A DNA stretch of 64,000 bases from CAVUMR01 sp963742715 (lineage in GTDB: Bacteria > Actinomycetota > Actinomycetes > Mycobacteriales > Micromonosporaceae). Shown in pieces: positions 43,233 through 51,739 of this stretch. A program made the translations under genes and the position numbers. The first letter of the stretch is position 1; the number at the start of each line of letters is the position of its first letter. Below the pieces are notes generated by a model. That model was not told the DNA's origin. It did not search any database and was given only the letters and a program-made list of their open reading frames with translations. The stretch covers positions 744,001 to 808,000 of the forward strand of contig CAVUMR010000002.1 in assembly GCA_963742715.1 (NCBI GenBank), read 5' to 3'.

Positions 43233-43261
43233 TCAAGCGCTCAGGATTTGTAAGCGCTTGA
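43233..43261. promoter_or_regulatory. Perfect dyad in the divergent SARP / PKS-core promoter region
   Basis: TCAAGCGCT (43233-43241) and AGCGCTTGA (43253-43261) form a perfect inverted repeat with an 11-bp spacer, one full helical turn plus. It overlaps TTGACC, a possible -35 of the leftward SARP promoter. A second, weaker dyad CGGCGTT/AACGCCG lies at 43337-43362, nearer the rightward cyclase gene. The 371-bp gap 43194-43564 must contain both promoters; nothing else stands out. Confidence 0.5.
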
Positions 43262-43564
43262 TCGCGTTGGGTCAGTGCAAGACTGTGGTGCCCGCTCTTG
43301 GCGTCTTGCTGGGGGGCACTTGGCAAACCGTTGGTGCGGCGTTAGCGCCGGCTCCAACGCCGTTTACCAGCGCCGATGTGTCCGTATTTAGCACTGTCTG
43401 CGCGGCCGGGATCAGTCGAACGTCCGTACTGTGAACGCCGTCACTCTTGCGGCCCCTTGCCCCCTGCGGGCGTTTTCGCCGTGCCTGGAGTGGCCTTCGA
43501 GCGGGTTTCCAAGACGCCCAGTCAATCTCCGGAACACATTGCGGACAGCAGCGGGAGGTCGACT

Positions 43565-43903
43565 GTGCATCGAACACTCATCGTCGCGCGAATGAAGACG
43601 CCGGGGGATACCGACGGTATCGCCAAGGTGTTCGGTGAATCCGACGAAACCGAACTCCCGCACCTGGTCGGTGTTTCGCGTCGCACCTTGTTCACATTTC
43701 ACGACCTGTACTTCCATCTGGTCGAGGCGAATGAGGACATCACGCCGAACCTGTACAAGGCGCGCAGTCACCCGCTGTACGGCGACATCAACCAGCGGCT
43801 GACCGAGTTCGTCTGGCCGTACGACCCGAACTGGAAAGAGCCGAAGGACGCCATGGCGCAGCCGTTCTACGTGTGGACGGCCGAGCAGGGGAGGGTGCAG
43901 TGA
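43565..43903 (+). CDS. TcmI/WhiE-VII-type polyketide cyclase
   Basis: A protein of 112 residues from GTG 43565 behind GGGAGG. HRTLIVARMKTPGDTDGIA, then FGESDETELPHLVGVSRRTL and FTFHDLYFHLVEANED, is the standard pattern of the TcmI cyclase family, small ferredoxin-fold proteins that close later rings of aromatic polyketides. It leads the core operon in the order cyclase, cupin, KS-alpha, KS-beta, ACP, aromatase, as in spore-pigment (whiE-like) cassettes. Its stop overlaps the cupin GTG. The frame is intact, unlike the next three genes. Confidence 0.9.
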   Translation: MHRTLIVARMKTPGDTDGIAKVFGESDETELPHLVGVSRRTLFTFHDLYFHLVEANEDITPNLYKARSHPLYGDINQRLTEFVWPYDPNWKEPKDAMAQPFYVWTAEQGRVQ

Positions 43904-44334
43904 CCACGACCAGTTCCGCCAAGATCGCGCTGGAGGACGTGGCCCCCAACCAGCGGCGCGGCGGCGACATCCGGGTCACCCTGAGCCCCCGCAACGTCGG
44001 CTGCCACCTCCGGCTTCGGCGGCGTGCTCAAGCTCGCGCCGGGCAGGTTCGTCACCGAGCACTACCACCCGTACTCCGAGGAGTTCCTGCACGTCGTCAC
44101 GCGGCGAGCTGGAGATGACCCTGGACGGCGAGCCGATCCGGCTCGGCCCCGGACGACTCGCTGCTGGTACCGATCGGCGTCCGGCACCGGCTGGTCAACG
44201 TCGGTACCGAAGACGGCGCATGTCGTCTTCCACCTCGGCCCGCTCGCGCCGCGGCCGGAACTCGGCCACGTCGACACCGAGCAGCTGGCCAACCCGCAGG
44301 CGCCCACTGCCGGATGTCGGAGGGCCCGAAGTGA
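43900..44334 (+). CDS. Cupin (TcmJ/WhiE-II type), reading frame broken by single-base indels
   Basis: Starts at GTG 43900, coupled to the cyclase. The expected cupin reads in pieces: IALEDVAPNQRRGGDIRVTL in frame 1, GGVLKLAPGRFVTEHYHPYS in the next, then ELEMTLDGEPIRLGP, and LVPIGVRHRLVNVGTED, VVFHLGPLAPRPELGHVD. The His ligands (EHYHPYSEE, VRHRL) are kept. Extra bases near 44002-44005, 44102, 44150, 44215, 44306 and 44323 would restore one frame ending at TGA 44332-44334, which overlaps the KS-alpha GTG. It helps early folding and ring closure in related pathways. I regard the breaks as sequence error. Confidence 0.8.
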
Positions 44335-45614
44335 GCCGACGCGCCGTCATCACCGGCGTCGGCGTGGTGGCCCCGGGTGGGCTGGGGCGGGAGGCGTTCT
44401 GGGATCAGCTGACCGCCGGCCGCACCGCCACCCGGACCATCTCGCTGTTCGACCCGACCGGGTTCCGGTCGCGGATCGCCGCCGAGGTGCGACTTCGACC
44501 CGCTCGCCGCCGGGCTCAGTCGCATCAGGAGATCCGGCGGATGGACCGGGCCGCCCAGTTCGCCGTCGTCGTGCACCCGGGAGGCGCTGACCGACAGCGG
44601 CCTGCCGCTGGCGGACTGTCGACCCGGCCCGGATCGCGGTCAGCATCGGCAGCGCGGTCGGCTGCACGATGGGCCTGGAGGAGGAGTACCAGGTCCTCTC
44701 CGACGGTGGGCAAGCACTGGCTCGTCGACCACCGACTACGTGGTGCCGCACCTGTACGGGCTACATGGTGCCGAGCACCCTCGCGGTCGAGGTGGCCTGG
44801 GTGGTCGGCGCCGAGGGCCCGGTGGCGCTGATCTCGACCGGCTGTACGTCCGGGCTGGACGCGATCGGGCACGGCGTTCAGCCTGATCGCCGAGGGTGAG
44901 CGTCGACGTCGTCGTCGCCGGCGCCACCGACGCGCCGCTCTCGCCGATCACCTCGGCCTGTTTCGACGCCATCAAGGCGACCTCGCCGAACAACGACGAT
45001 CCCGCGCACGCGTCGCGTCCGTTCGACGCCAAGCGGGACGGGTTCGTGCTCGGTGAGGGCGCCGCGGTGATGGTGATCGAGGACGACGACGCGGCCCGCA
45101 GCGCGCGGCGCGCACATCTACGCCGAGCTGGTCGGCTTCGCCAGTCGCAGCAACGCCTTCCACATGACCGGTCTCAAGCCGGACGGCCGGGAGATGGCCG
45201 AGGCCATCACCCGGCGCGCTGGACCAGGCCAGGCTCGACCCGTCCGACGTGGACTACATCAACGCGCACGGGTCCGGCACCAAGCAGAACGACCGGCACG
45301 AGACCGCCGCGTTCAAGCGCAGCCTCGGGCAGCGCGCGTACGAGGTGCCGGTCAGCTCGATCAAGTCGATGATCGGCCACTCGCTGGGCGCGATCGGCTC
45401 GATCGAGGTGGCGGCCTGCGCGCTGGCGCTGGACCGGCAGGTCGTACCGCCGACCGCCAACCTGCACAACCCCGACCCGCGAATGCGACCTGGACTACGT
45501 ACCGCTGACCGCACGCGAGCAGCGGCATGGACGCGCGTGCTCAGCGTCGGCAGCGGGTTCGGCGGGTTCCAGAGCGCCATCCTGCTGGCCCGGCCGGAGG
45601 CGGTGCCGGCATGA
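44331..45614 (+). CDS. Type II PKS ketosynthase alpha (KS-alpha), frame broken by indels
   Basis: Condenses malonyl-ACP units to build the polyketide chain. It begins at GTG 44331 (SRRAVITGVGVVAPGG) and ends GFQSAILLARPEAVPA. The active site Cys is in VALISTGCTSGLDAIG and the His residues in DYINAHGSGTKQNDRHE and SIKSMIGHSLGAIGS, all intact. The frame changes about fifteen times, for example near 44490, 44521, 44572, 44617, 44708, 44735, 44873, 44901, 45108, 45214, 45492 and 45526; removing one base at most of these points gives a full-length KS of about 420 residues. Every conserved block survives, so the gene is very likely real and functional. Confidence 0.88.
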
Positions 45615-45684
45615 CCGACCCGCCCACCACGCCGCTGGCCCGCCCTCCAGGCGATACCGGCATGAGACCACCTGCGAGGCAGAC

Positions 45685-46940
45685 ATGACCCGATCGGGTA
45701 CCGGTGGCTCCACCGTCGTGACCGGGCTCGGCATCATCGCGCCGACCGGCTTCGACGCCGACGAGCACTGGCAGGCCGTACTGGCCGGCAAGAGCGGGCA
45801 TCGGCCGCATCAGCCGGTTCGACGCGGACTCCGTACCCGGTGCGGTGCGCCGGCGAGGTGGCCGGCTTCACCGCCGCGCGACCGGGTACCCGAGCCGGCT
45901 CATCCCGGAGACCGACCGGTGGACGCACCTGGCGCTGGCCGCGGCCGAGGCCGCGCTCGCCGACGCCGCGAGTGGACCCGGCCGACCTGCCCGAGTACGA
46001 GATGGCGGTGGTCCACCGCCAGCTCGTCCGGGCGGTACCGAGTTCGGCCAGCACGAGATGGAGCGGCTGTACCAGCAAGGCCCGGGCTGGGTGTCGGCGC
46101 CTACCAGTCGATCGCCTGGTTCTACGCCGCCACCACCGGCCAGATCTCCATCCGGCACGGGATGCGCGGCCCGTGCGGCGTGCTCTGTACCGAGCAGGCC
46201 GGTGGGCTCGACGCACTGGGCCAGGCCCGGCGGCTGAACCGGACCGGGGTCACGGCTGGTCGTGACCGGCGGTACCGACGCGTCGCTCTGCCCGTACGGC
46301 GTGGCCGCCCAGCTGGCCACCGGGCTGCTGTCCAAGTGGACGACGCGGAGCGGCGCGTACCTGCCGTTCGACGTCGACGCGGCCGGGTACCTGCCGGGCG
46401 AGGGCGGCGCGATCATCATCGCCGAGTCCGCCCACCATGCCGCTGCCCGCGGCGCGGGTCGCGGCTACGGCGAGATCCTCGGGTACGCCGCCGGCTTCGA
46501 CCCGCCGCCGGACGCAGCGGCCGCCGTGCTGGCCGCGACGATCCGGCGGGCGCTGGCCGACGCCCGGCTGCGCTCCGACGCAGATCGACGTGGTGTTCGC
46601 CGACGCGATGGCGGTACCCGCGCAGCGATCTGGCCGAGGCGCAGGCCATCAACGAGGTGTTCGGGGCGCGGCGGCGTACCGGTGACCGCGCCGAAGACGC
46701 TCACCGGCCGGCTCCTACGGCGGCGGCGCCGCGCTGGACGTGGCCACCGCGCTGCTCGCCCTGCGGGCCGGGGTCATCCCGCCCACCTACGGGCCGGACC
46801 AGCTGGTACCGGGCTACGACCTCGACCTGGTTCGGGGCGAGCCGCGGCAGCGGCCGCTGTCCACCGCGCTGGTACTGGCCCGCGGCTACGGCGGGTTCAC
46901 CTCGGCCCTGGTGGTGGGGCGCGGCGACCGGCCGGCCTGA
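45685..46940 (+). CDS. Type II PKS chain-length factor (KS-beta), frame broken by indels
   Basis: Partner of KS-alpha that sets chain length. It starts MTRSGTGGSTVVTGLGIIAP at 45685 and ends TSALVVGRGDRPA at 46940. The position of the active-site Cys is Gln (CGVLCTEQAGGLDALG), the mark of KS-beta. Conserved blocks such as SIAWFYAATTGQISIRHGMR and YLPGEGGAIIIAESAHH are intact, but the frame shifts near 45802, 45848, 45875, 45975, 46012, 46037, 46097, 46253, 46582, 46615, 46670 and 46712; near 46341 a base seems missing and another added 20 bp later. A 24-codon frame at 45611 overlaps the KS-alpha stop and may be part of the damage. Confidence 0.87.
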
Positions 46941-46977
46941 CCCGCAATCGACACCAACCGAAGGGAGTGATCCATCG

Positions 46978-47235
46978 ATGGACAGGTTCGGTCTGGACGA
47001 CCTGCGCCAGCTACTGATCGACGCGAACGGCGGCGAGGAGATCGCCAGTCTCGACGGCGAGCTCGACACCCCGTTCACCGACCTGGGCTACGACTCGCTG
47101 GCCCTGCTCGAGCTGGCCGGCCGGGTGCAGCGCACCTACGACGTGCTGATGCCGGACGAGGCACCACAGGAGATGGCCACGCCGCGGCTGGCCGTCGACT
47201 ACATCAACGCGCAGCTGATGACGGTAGGGAGTTGA
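46978..47235 (+). CDS. Acyl carrier protein of type II PKS
   Basis: A protein of 85 residues, normal length. The phosphopantetheine Ser is in FTDLGYDSLALLELAGRVQ near residue 40. It carries the growing chain between KS, cyclases and reductases in the cytosol. AAGGGAG lies 10 bp upstream of ATG 46978. The frame is clean, so the indel-rich stretch ends before this gene. It is followed after 1 bp by the aromatase gene. Confidence 0.95.
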   Translation: MDRFGLDDLRQLLIDANGGEEIASLDGELDTPFTDLGYDSLALLELAGRVQRTYDVLMPDEAPQEMATPRLAVDYINAQLMTVGS

Positions 47236-47236
47236 G

Positions 47237-47701
47237 ATGTCCGGGCACACCGACAGCTCGGTGCTGATCGAGGCACCGATGGACCTGGTCTGGCAGATGA
47301 CCAACGACCTGGAGCAGTGGCCGACGCTGTTCAGCGAGTACGCCGCGGCGGACGTGATCGAGCGGCGCGGTGACACGGTGAAGTTCCGGCTCACCATGCA
47401 CCCGGACGACGAGAACCGGGTGTGGAGCTGGGTGTCCGAGCGGACCCCGGACGAGGCCACCCGCACGGTGTCCGCGCACCGGGTGGAGACCGGACCGTTC
47501 AAGTACATGTCGCTGTTCTGGGAGTACCAGGCCGAGGGCGACGCGGTCCGGATGCGCTGGGTGCAGGACTTCGAGATGAAGCCCGGCGCGCCGGCCACGG
47601 ACGAGCAGATGACCGCGCATCTGAACCGGAACACCGGGATCCAGATGGCGCTCATCAAGGAGAAGGTGGAGGCCGCGGCCCGAGCGCTCACGCGGTCGTA
47701 G
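47237..47701 (+). CDS. Single-domain aromatase/cyclase (WhiE-VI/TcmN type, SRPBCC fold)
   Basis: A protein of 154 residues. DSSVLIEAPMDLVWQMTNDL, then WPTLFSEYAAADVIERRGDT and FKYMSLFWEYQAEGDAVRMR, are the conserved segments of monodomain ARO/CYC proteins. These fold and aromatise the first rings of unreduced polyketides, mostly with C9-C14 or C7-C12 first-ring closure. That it is a monodomain rather than a didomain protein argues for a non-reduced, long-chain product in keeping with the whiE-like gene order. It starts 2 bp after the ACP stop. Confidence 0.92.
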   Translation: MSGHTDSSVLIEAPMDLVWQMTNDLEQWPTLFSEYAAADVIERRGDTVKFRLTMHPDDENRVWSWVSERTPDEATRTVSAHRVETGPFKYMSLFWEYQAEGDAVRMRWVQDFEMKPGAPATDEQMTAHLNRNTGIQMALIKEKVEAAARALTRS

Positions 47702-47713
47702 CGGGACGTCGGC

Positions 47714-48181
47714 ATGCTACGGACCCTCGTACTCCCGCTGGTGCTGCTGGCCAGCGGACTGGAGGCCGGTGTGTTCACCGGCACCCAGCTCGGTGGCTTC
47801 CCGCTGCTCGCGTCGCTGCCACCCGGACGCTACGTGCACGCGCACGCGTTCTTCGCCACCAGGTACGACCCGTTCATGCCGACCTGCCTGGTCGTCACGT
47901 TGCTCGGGGACATCCTGCTGGCGGTGGCGGCGCCGGGCAGCGTGGCCGCCCGGCTCAGCTTCGGGGTCGGGGCCGCGCTCGCGCTGGCCACGATGCTCGT
48001 CTCGATCACCAAGACGGCACCAGTGAACAAGTGGATCGTCACCCTCGATCCGGACCGGCTGCCCGACGACTTCGACCGGATCAACCCCCGGGACGACTGG
48101 GGGAAGTGGAACCGGGTGCGCAGCACTCTCGGCGTACTCGCGTTCGGAGCCAACTGCGTCGCGCTGCTGTGGCTGGTGTAG
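47714..48181 (+). CDS. DUF1772 membrane protein (anthrone-oxygenase-like), second copy
   Basis: A protein of 155 residues with four predicted membrane segments and the ITKTAPVNKWIV motif that matches the NVPIN motif in the copy at 19956. DUF1772 includes anthrone oxygenases. The end WNRVRSTLGVLAFGANCVAL is like the other copy, but overall identity is modest. It follows the aromatase by 13 bp and belongs to the core operon. Two different copies in one cluster suggest two separate oxidations or a hetero-oligomer. Confidence 0.8.
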   Translation: MLRTLVLPLVLLASGLEAGVFTGTQLGGFPLLASLPPGRYVHAHAFFATRYDPFMPTCLVVTLLGDILLAVAAPGSVAARLSFGVGAALALATMLVSITKTAPVNKWIVTLDPDRLPDDFDRINPRDDWGKWNRVRSTLGVLAFGANCVALLWLV

Positions 48182-48231
48182 CCGCGGTACCGGCGTAGCC
48201 CCGCATGAACCGCACACGACAGGGAGGACTG

Positions 48232-48984
48232 ATGGATCTCGGGCTGAAGGGGACCACAGCGCTGGTCACCGGAGGTACCAGAGGCGTCGGGCGGGGCATC
48301 GTGCTCGCGCTCGCCCGCGCCGGTGTCGACGTCATCACCTGCTACCGGAACGACAGCGAGGCGGTCGCCACCCTCGAGCGCGAGCTCAAGGAGATCGGTG
48401 GCCGGCACCACGTCATCCGGGCCGACCTGGCCCAGCCGGAGGAGATCACGGCGCTCATCGAGGAGTGCCGTACCCGCTTCGGCCGGCTCGACACCGTCGT
48501 GAACAACGCCGGTGCGATCAGCCACATCCCGTACGAGAAGCTGTCGCTGGACGAGTGGCGGCGGATCCTCGACACCAACCTGACCGCGACGCACCTGATC
48601 ATCCAGGGCGCGCTGGGCCTGATGGGTCCCGGCGGTTCGATCATGAGCATCGGCTCGAAGGTGGCCGAGGTCGGCATCCCGATGCGGGCGCACTACACCG
48701 CCACCAAGGCGGCGCTGGTCGGCTTCACCCGGTCGCTGGCCAAGGAGCTCGGTCCGCGCGGTATCCGGGTCAACGTGCTCGCGCTCGGCGTCATCCACAC
48801 CGAGGCGCTGGACGCGATGCCGGAAGAGCAGCGCGCGGTGATGCTCAAGCGGTACACCGAGAAGACCGCGCTCGGCCGGCTGGGCGTGCCGGACGAGGTC
48901 GGCGGAGCGGTGCTGTTCATGGCCAGTCAGCTGTCCCGGTACGTCACCGGGGCGACCCTGCACGTCGACGGGGGGATCACCTGA
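48232..48984 (+). CDS. Ketoreductase of the SDR family
   Basis: A protein of 250 residues. The NAD(P) motif VTGGTRGVGRGIVLALARAG, NNAGAI, Ser in IMSIGSKVAEVG and the YTATK Tyr/Lys give a complete SDR active site, unlike the SDRs at 9819 and 18807. The end YVTGATLHVDGGIT is typical. It is likely the true reducing ketoreductase of the pathway. ATG 48232 is chosen from GGGAGG just upstream; a start at 48205 lacks one. TGATG overlap couples it to the ABM protein. Confidence 0.88.
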   Translation: MDLGLKGTTALVTGGTRGVGRGIVLALARAGVDVITCYRNDSEAVATLERELKEIGGRHHVIRADLAQPEEITALIEECRTRFGRLDTVVNNAGAISHIPYEKLSLDEWRRILDTNLTATHLIIQGALGLMGPGGSIMSIGSKVAEVGIPMRAHYTATKAALVGFTRSLAKELGPRGIRVNVLALGVIHTEALDAMPEEQRAVMLKRYTEKTALGRLGVPDEVGGAVLFMASQLSRYVTGATLHVDGGIT

Positions 48985-49370
48985 TGGGCGCGGCGAGCGC
49001 GTTCCGGGTGATGCTGCGGATGCAGATCAAGCCCGGCATGGAGAACGAGTTCGAGCGGACCTGGACCGACATCGGCGACTCGGTGACCTCGCACCCGGCC
49101 AACCTCGGCCAGTGGCTGTCCCGCAGCGTCGAGGAGGACGGCGTCTACTACATCGTCAGCGACTGGGTGGACGAGCCGCGGTTCCGCGAGTTCGAGACCA
49201 GCGACCGGCACCTGGAGCACCGGCAGAAGCTGCACCCGTTCCGGTCCGGCGGCTCCATGTCGACCATGAACGTGGTCGCGTACCTGGCGCCGGAGTCCAC
49301 GGCCACCTCCCACGTCGAGTGGGAAGGGGCCCGGGCCGGCTGGGGTGCCGGTCTGGGGTCGGCACGATGA
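48984..49370 (+). CDS. ABM-domain (antibiotic biosynthesis monooxygenase) protein
   Basis: A protein of 128 residues. FRVMLRMQIKPGMENEFERT, then YYIVSDWVDEPRFREFETSD and HRQKLHPFR, fit the ABM dimeric alpha/beta-barrel. Such proteins act as cofactor-free quinone-forming monooxygenases or as cyclases in aromatic polyketide pathways. Coupled to the ketoreductase before it and to a second ABM protein after it (ATGA). The exact reaction cannot be assigned. Confidence 0.82.
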   Translation: MGAASAFRVMLRMQIKPGMENEFERTWTDIGDSVTSHPANLGQWLSRSVEEDGVYYIVSDWVDEPRFREFETSDRHLEHRQKLHPFRSGGSMSTMNVVAYLAPESTATSHVEWEGARAGWGAGLGSAR

Positions 49371-49816
49371 GCGTGGTTCCCCCGCCGGCCGGCGCTTCGG
49401 CGCCGGCCGGCGCCGCCCCCACGGTCCGCCCGCCGGCCGGCGCACCCCCGATGTCCGATCCGGTGCACGCACCCGCGCCGGCCCGGGCCGCGCTCGACGC
49501 CCGCACGCATCCGTCCACCGGCCGGGTGCACGTACTGGTGTGGCACGCCGCGCCCACCCCGGACGGGGTCGAAGCGGCGTACCACGAGGTCAGCGCACGG
49601 ATGCAGGGCGTACCGGGGTTGCTCGGCAACGAGCTGCTGCGGTCCGTGCACGACCCGACCGGATTCATCGTGATCAGCACCTGGCGCGATCTCGAGTCCT
49701 TCGACACCTGGGAGCAGGGGCCGGAGCACAAGAACACCACCGCGCCGCTGCGCGACTACCGCGACACCCGGCTGAGCCGACCGTTCGGCATCTACCAGGT
49801 GACCGCGGCGTACTGA
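49367..49816 (+). CDS. ABM-domain monooxygenase with Ala/Pro-rich N-terminal extension
   Basis: A protein of 149 residues. The first 45 residues (PPPAGASAPAGAAPTVRPPA) are a disordered Ala/Pro repeat; the ABM domain follows (RVHVLVWHAAPTPDGVEAAY, FIVISTWRDLESFDTWEQG). The tail SRPFGIYQVTAAY is typical of the family. It is translationally coupled to the ABM gene before it, so the two may form a heterodimer. Role is probably oxidation of an aromatic ring to a quinone. Confidence 0.82.
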   Translation: MSVVPPPAGASAPAGAAPTVRPPAGAPPMSDPVHAPAPARAALDARTHPSTGRVHVLVWHAAPTPDGVEAAYHEVSARMQGVPGLLGNELLRSVHDPTGFIVISTWRDLESFDTWEQGPEHKNTTAPLRDYRDTRLSRPFGIYQVTAAY

Positions 49817-49853
49817 CCAGCGCACTCGAACGGCAGGCGGAGAGGTACCGCAG

Positions 49854-50027
49854 ATGGAAGCACCGGACGAGCGGTCGCGGAGCCGCGAGCAGTGGCAGAA
49901 GGTCGGCTGGTACGTGATCGAGGGCCTGGCCGCGAACGCCGCGATGAGCCTGTATACGCCGCCACCCGCGTGGGCGCTGGACGGCGACACCGAGCACGAC
50001 GAGGAACCCGATTGGGGGTCCCGATGA
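49854..50027 (+). CDS. 57-residue conserved-looking small protein
   Basis: A short gene with a good binding site (GGCGGAGAGG) before ATG 49854 and a TGA that overlaps the carboxyltransferase ATG as ATGA. The peptide is charged at both ends with a more hydrophobic middle (VGWYVIEGLAANAAMSLYTP) and an acidic tail (DGDTEHDEEPD). Size and position suggest a helper subunit, perhaps like the epsilon subunits of actinomycete acyl-CoA carboxylases, though no clear similarity is visible. I call it real because of coupling and codon use. Confidence 0.65.
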   Translation: MEAPDERSRSREQWQKVGWYVIEGLAANAAMSLYTPPPAWALDGDTEHDEEPDWGSR

Positions 50028-51739
50028 CCAGCACGCTACCCCGCACCGTCGCCGACACCGGACTACCGCCCGCGGAGCCATGGCTGGCCTGCCGGCACTG
50101 CCGGACGATGGTGTACCACAAGCGGTACCAGCGGCTGCTGCGCGTCTGCCCGGAGTGCGGCTGGCACAGCCCGCTCAGCGCGGACGAGCGGCTCGAGCAG
50201 CTGCTCGACGCGGGCTCGGTCGAGCCGGTGAAGGTCGGCGCGACCGTGCACGACCCGCTCGAGTTCACCGATCTCGTCCCGTACGCCGACCGGCTGGCGA
50301 AGGCACAGGCCCGTACCGGGCTGGAGGACGCGGTACGGGTGGTCCGGGGCACGCTGCGCGGGCACGCCGTGGTGGTGGCGGCGATGGACTTCCGGTTCCT
50401 CGGCGGGAGCCTCGGTACGGCCGCCGGTGAGGCGATCACGGTCGCCGCCGAGACCGCGCTGGCCGACAACGTGCCGCTGCTGCTGGTGACCGCCTCCGGC
50501 GGTGCGCGCATGCAGGAGGGCGCGCTCTCGCTGGTACAGATGGCCAAGACCAGCAACGCGATGGCGGCGCTGGACGAGGCCGGGCTGCTCACCATCACGC
50601 TGGTGACCGACCCGACGTACGGGGGAGTGGCGGCCTCGTTCGCCACCCTGTCCGATGTGATCGTCGCCGAGCAGGGTGCCCGGATGGGGTTCGCCGGCCC
50701 GCGGGTCATCGAGCAGACCATCCGGCAGCGGTTGCCGGAGGGCTTCCAGAAGGCCGAGTTCCTGCTGCAGCACGGGCTGGTCGACGACGTACGCGCCCGG
50801 CCCGAGCTGCCGCACACTCTCGGCCTGCTGCTCTCGGTGGCCCAGCCGGGCGAGCCGGCCTGGGGCGCCGGCGAGACCGATCCGGTGGTACGGGATGTCG
50901 CGGCGGTGGCCGAGACGTCGATCGACGAGATGGTGCAACTGGCCCGGCATCCGGGCCGGCCGACCACCCTTGACCACCTGATGAACTGGGCCGAGGGCTT
51001 CGTCGAGCTGCACGGCGACCGGGCCGGGGAGGACTGCTCCGCGCTGGTCGGCGGCATCGCGGTGCTCGACGGGCTGCCGGTGATGGTGGTCGGGCACGAG
51101 AAGGGCCACAACACCGCCCAGCTGGTGGCGCGCAACTTCGGCATGCCGTCGCCGGCCGGCTACCGCAAGGCGGCCCGGCTGATGCGGCTGGCCGCCAAGC
51201 TGCGCATCCCGGTGGTGGCGCTGATCGACACCCCCGGCGCGTACCCCGGCACCAGCGCCGAGGAGCAGGGCCAGGCGATCGCGATCGCCGAGTGCCTGCG
51301 GGTGATGGGCGGCCTGCCGGTACCGGTGGTCAGCGTGGTCACCGGTGAGGGCGGCAGCGGCGGCGCGCTCGCGCTCGGCGTGGCCGACCAGGTGCTGATC
51401 TCCGCGAACGCCTTCTACTCGGTGATCAGTCCGGAGGGCTGCGCGGCGATCCTGTGGCAGAGCCGGGACGCGGCCCGTACCGCGGCCGAGGCGCTGCGGG
51501 TGGACCCGCGGTCGCTGCTCGAACTGGGGATCGTCGACGGAGTGGTACCCGAGCCGGACGGCGGTTCGCATACCGATCCCAACCAGGCCAGCGCGGTGCT
51601 GTACCGCGCCGTGGTCTGTGCGTTGCGCGAGTTGCGCGGTACCCCCGGTACCGAGCTGGTCCGTACCCGGCGGGAGCGGTTCCGCCGGTACGGCACCCCG
51701 ATCACGGACCCGGAACGGGTCAAAGGAGGTGTGGCATGA
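50024..51739 (+). CDS. Fused acetyl-CoA carboxylase carboxyltransferase (AccD-AccA)
   Basis: A protein of 571 residues. The N-terminus has the AccD zinc finger (CRHCRTMVYHKRYQ, then VCPECGWHSPL), then a beta half with LVTASGGARMQEGALSLVQM and an alpha half with VALIDTPGAYPGTSAEEQGQ and VTGEGGSGGALALGVADQV. It transfers the carboxyl group from biotin to acetyl-CoA, making malonyl-CoA for the PKS. The biotin carrier and biotin carboxylase genes follow at once, so the cluster carries a complete extender-supply enzyme, as in jadomycin and related clusters. Confidence 0.92.
   Translation: MTSTLPRTVADTGLPPAEPWLACRHCRTMVYHKRYQRLLRVCPECGWHSPLSADERLEQLLDAGSVEPVKVGATVHDPLEFTDLVPYADRLAKAQARTGLEDAVRVVRGTLRGHAVVVAAMDFRFLGGSLGTAAGEAITVAAETALADNVPLLLVTASGGARMQEGALSLVQMAKTSNAMAALDEAGLLTITLVTDPTYGGVAASFATLSDVIVAEQGARMGFAGPRVIEQTIRQRLPEGFQKAEFLLQHGLVDDVRARPELPHTLGLLLSVAQPGEPAWGAGETDPVVRDVAAVAETSIDEMVQLARHPGRPTTLDHLMNWAEGFVELHGDRAGEDCSALVGGIAVLDGLPVMVVGHEKGHNTAQLVARNFGMPSPAGYRKAARLMRLAAKLRIPVVALIDTPGAYPGTSAEEQGQAIAIAECLRVMGGLPVPVVSVVTGEGGSGGALALGVADQVLISANAFYSVISPEGCAAILWQSRDAARTAAEALRVDPRSLLELGIVDGVVPEPDGGSHTDPNQASAVLYRAVVCALRELRGTPGTELVRTRRERFRRYGTPITDPERVKGGVA

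Noticed and set aside
45611..45684. Separate 24-codon gene between KS-alpha and KS-beta
   Set aside because: It overlaps the KS-alpha stop as ATGA but codes a proline-rich peptide without similarity, has no room for a function and lies within the region with sequence errors.
44002..46715. Genuine pseudogenisation of the ketosynthase genes
   Set aside because: All catalytic and family-conserved blocks are intact between the breaks, there is no excess of stop codons from substitutions, and the flanking genes of the same operon are clean. Error in the sequence explains the pattern better.
44002..46715. Programmed frameshifting or a line-wrap artefact with fixed period
   Set aside because: The breaks are irregularly spaced (about 17 to over 200 bp), share no slippery motif, and include at least one probable missing base, so neither a translational device nor a fixed-interval formatting error fits.
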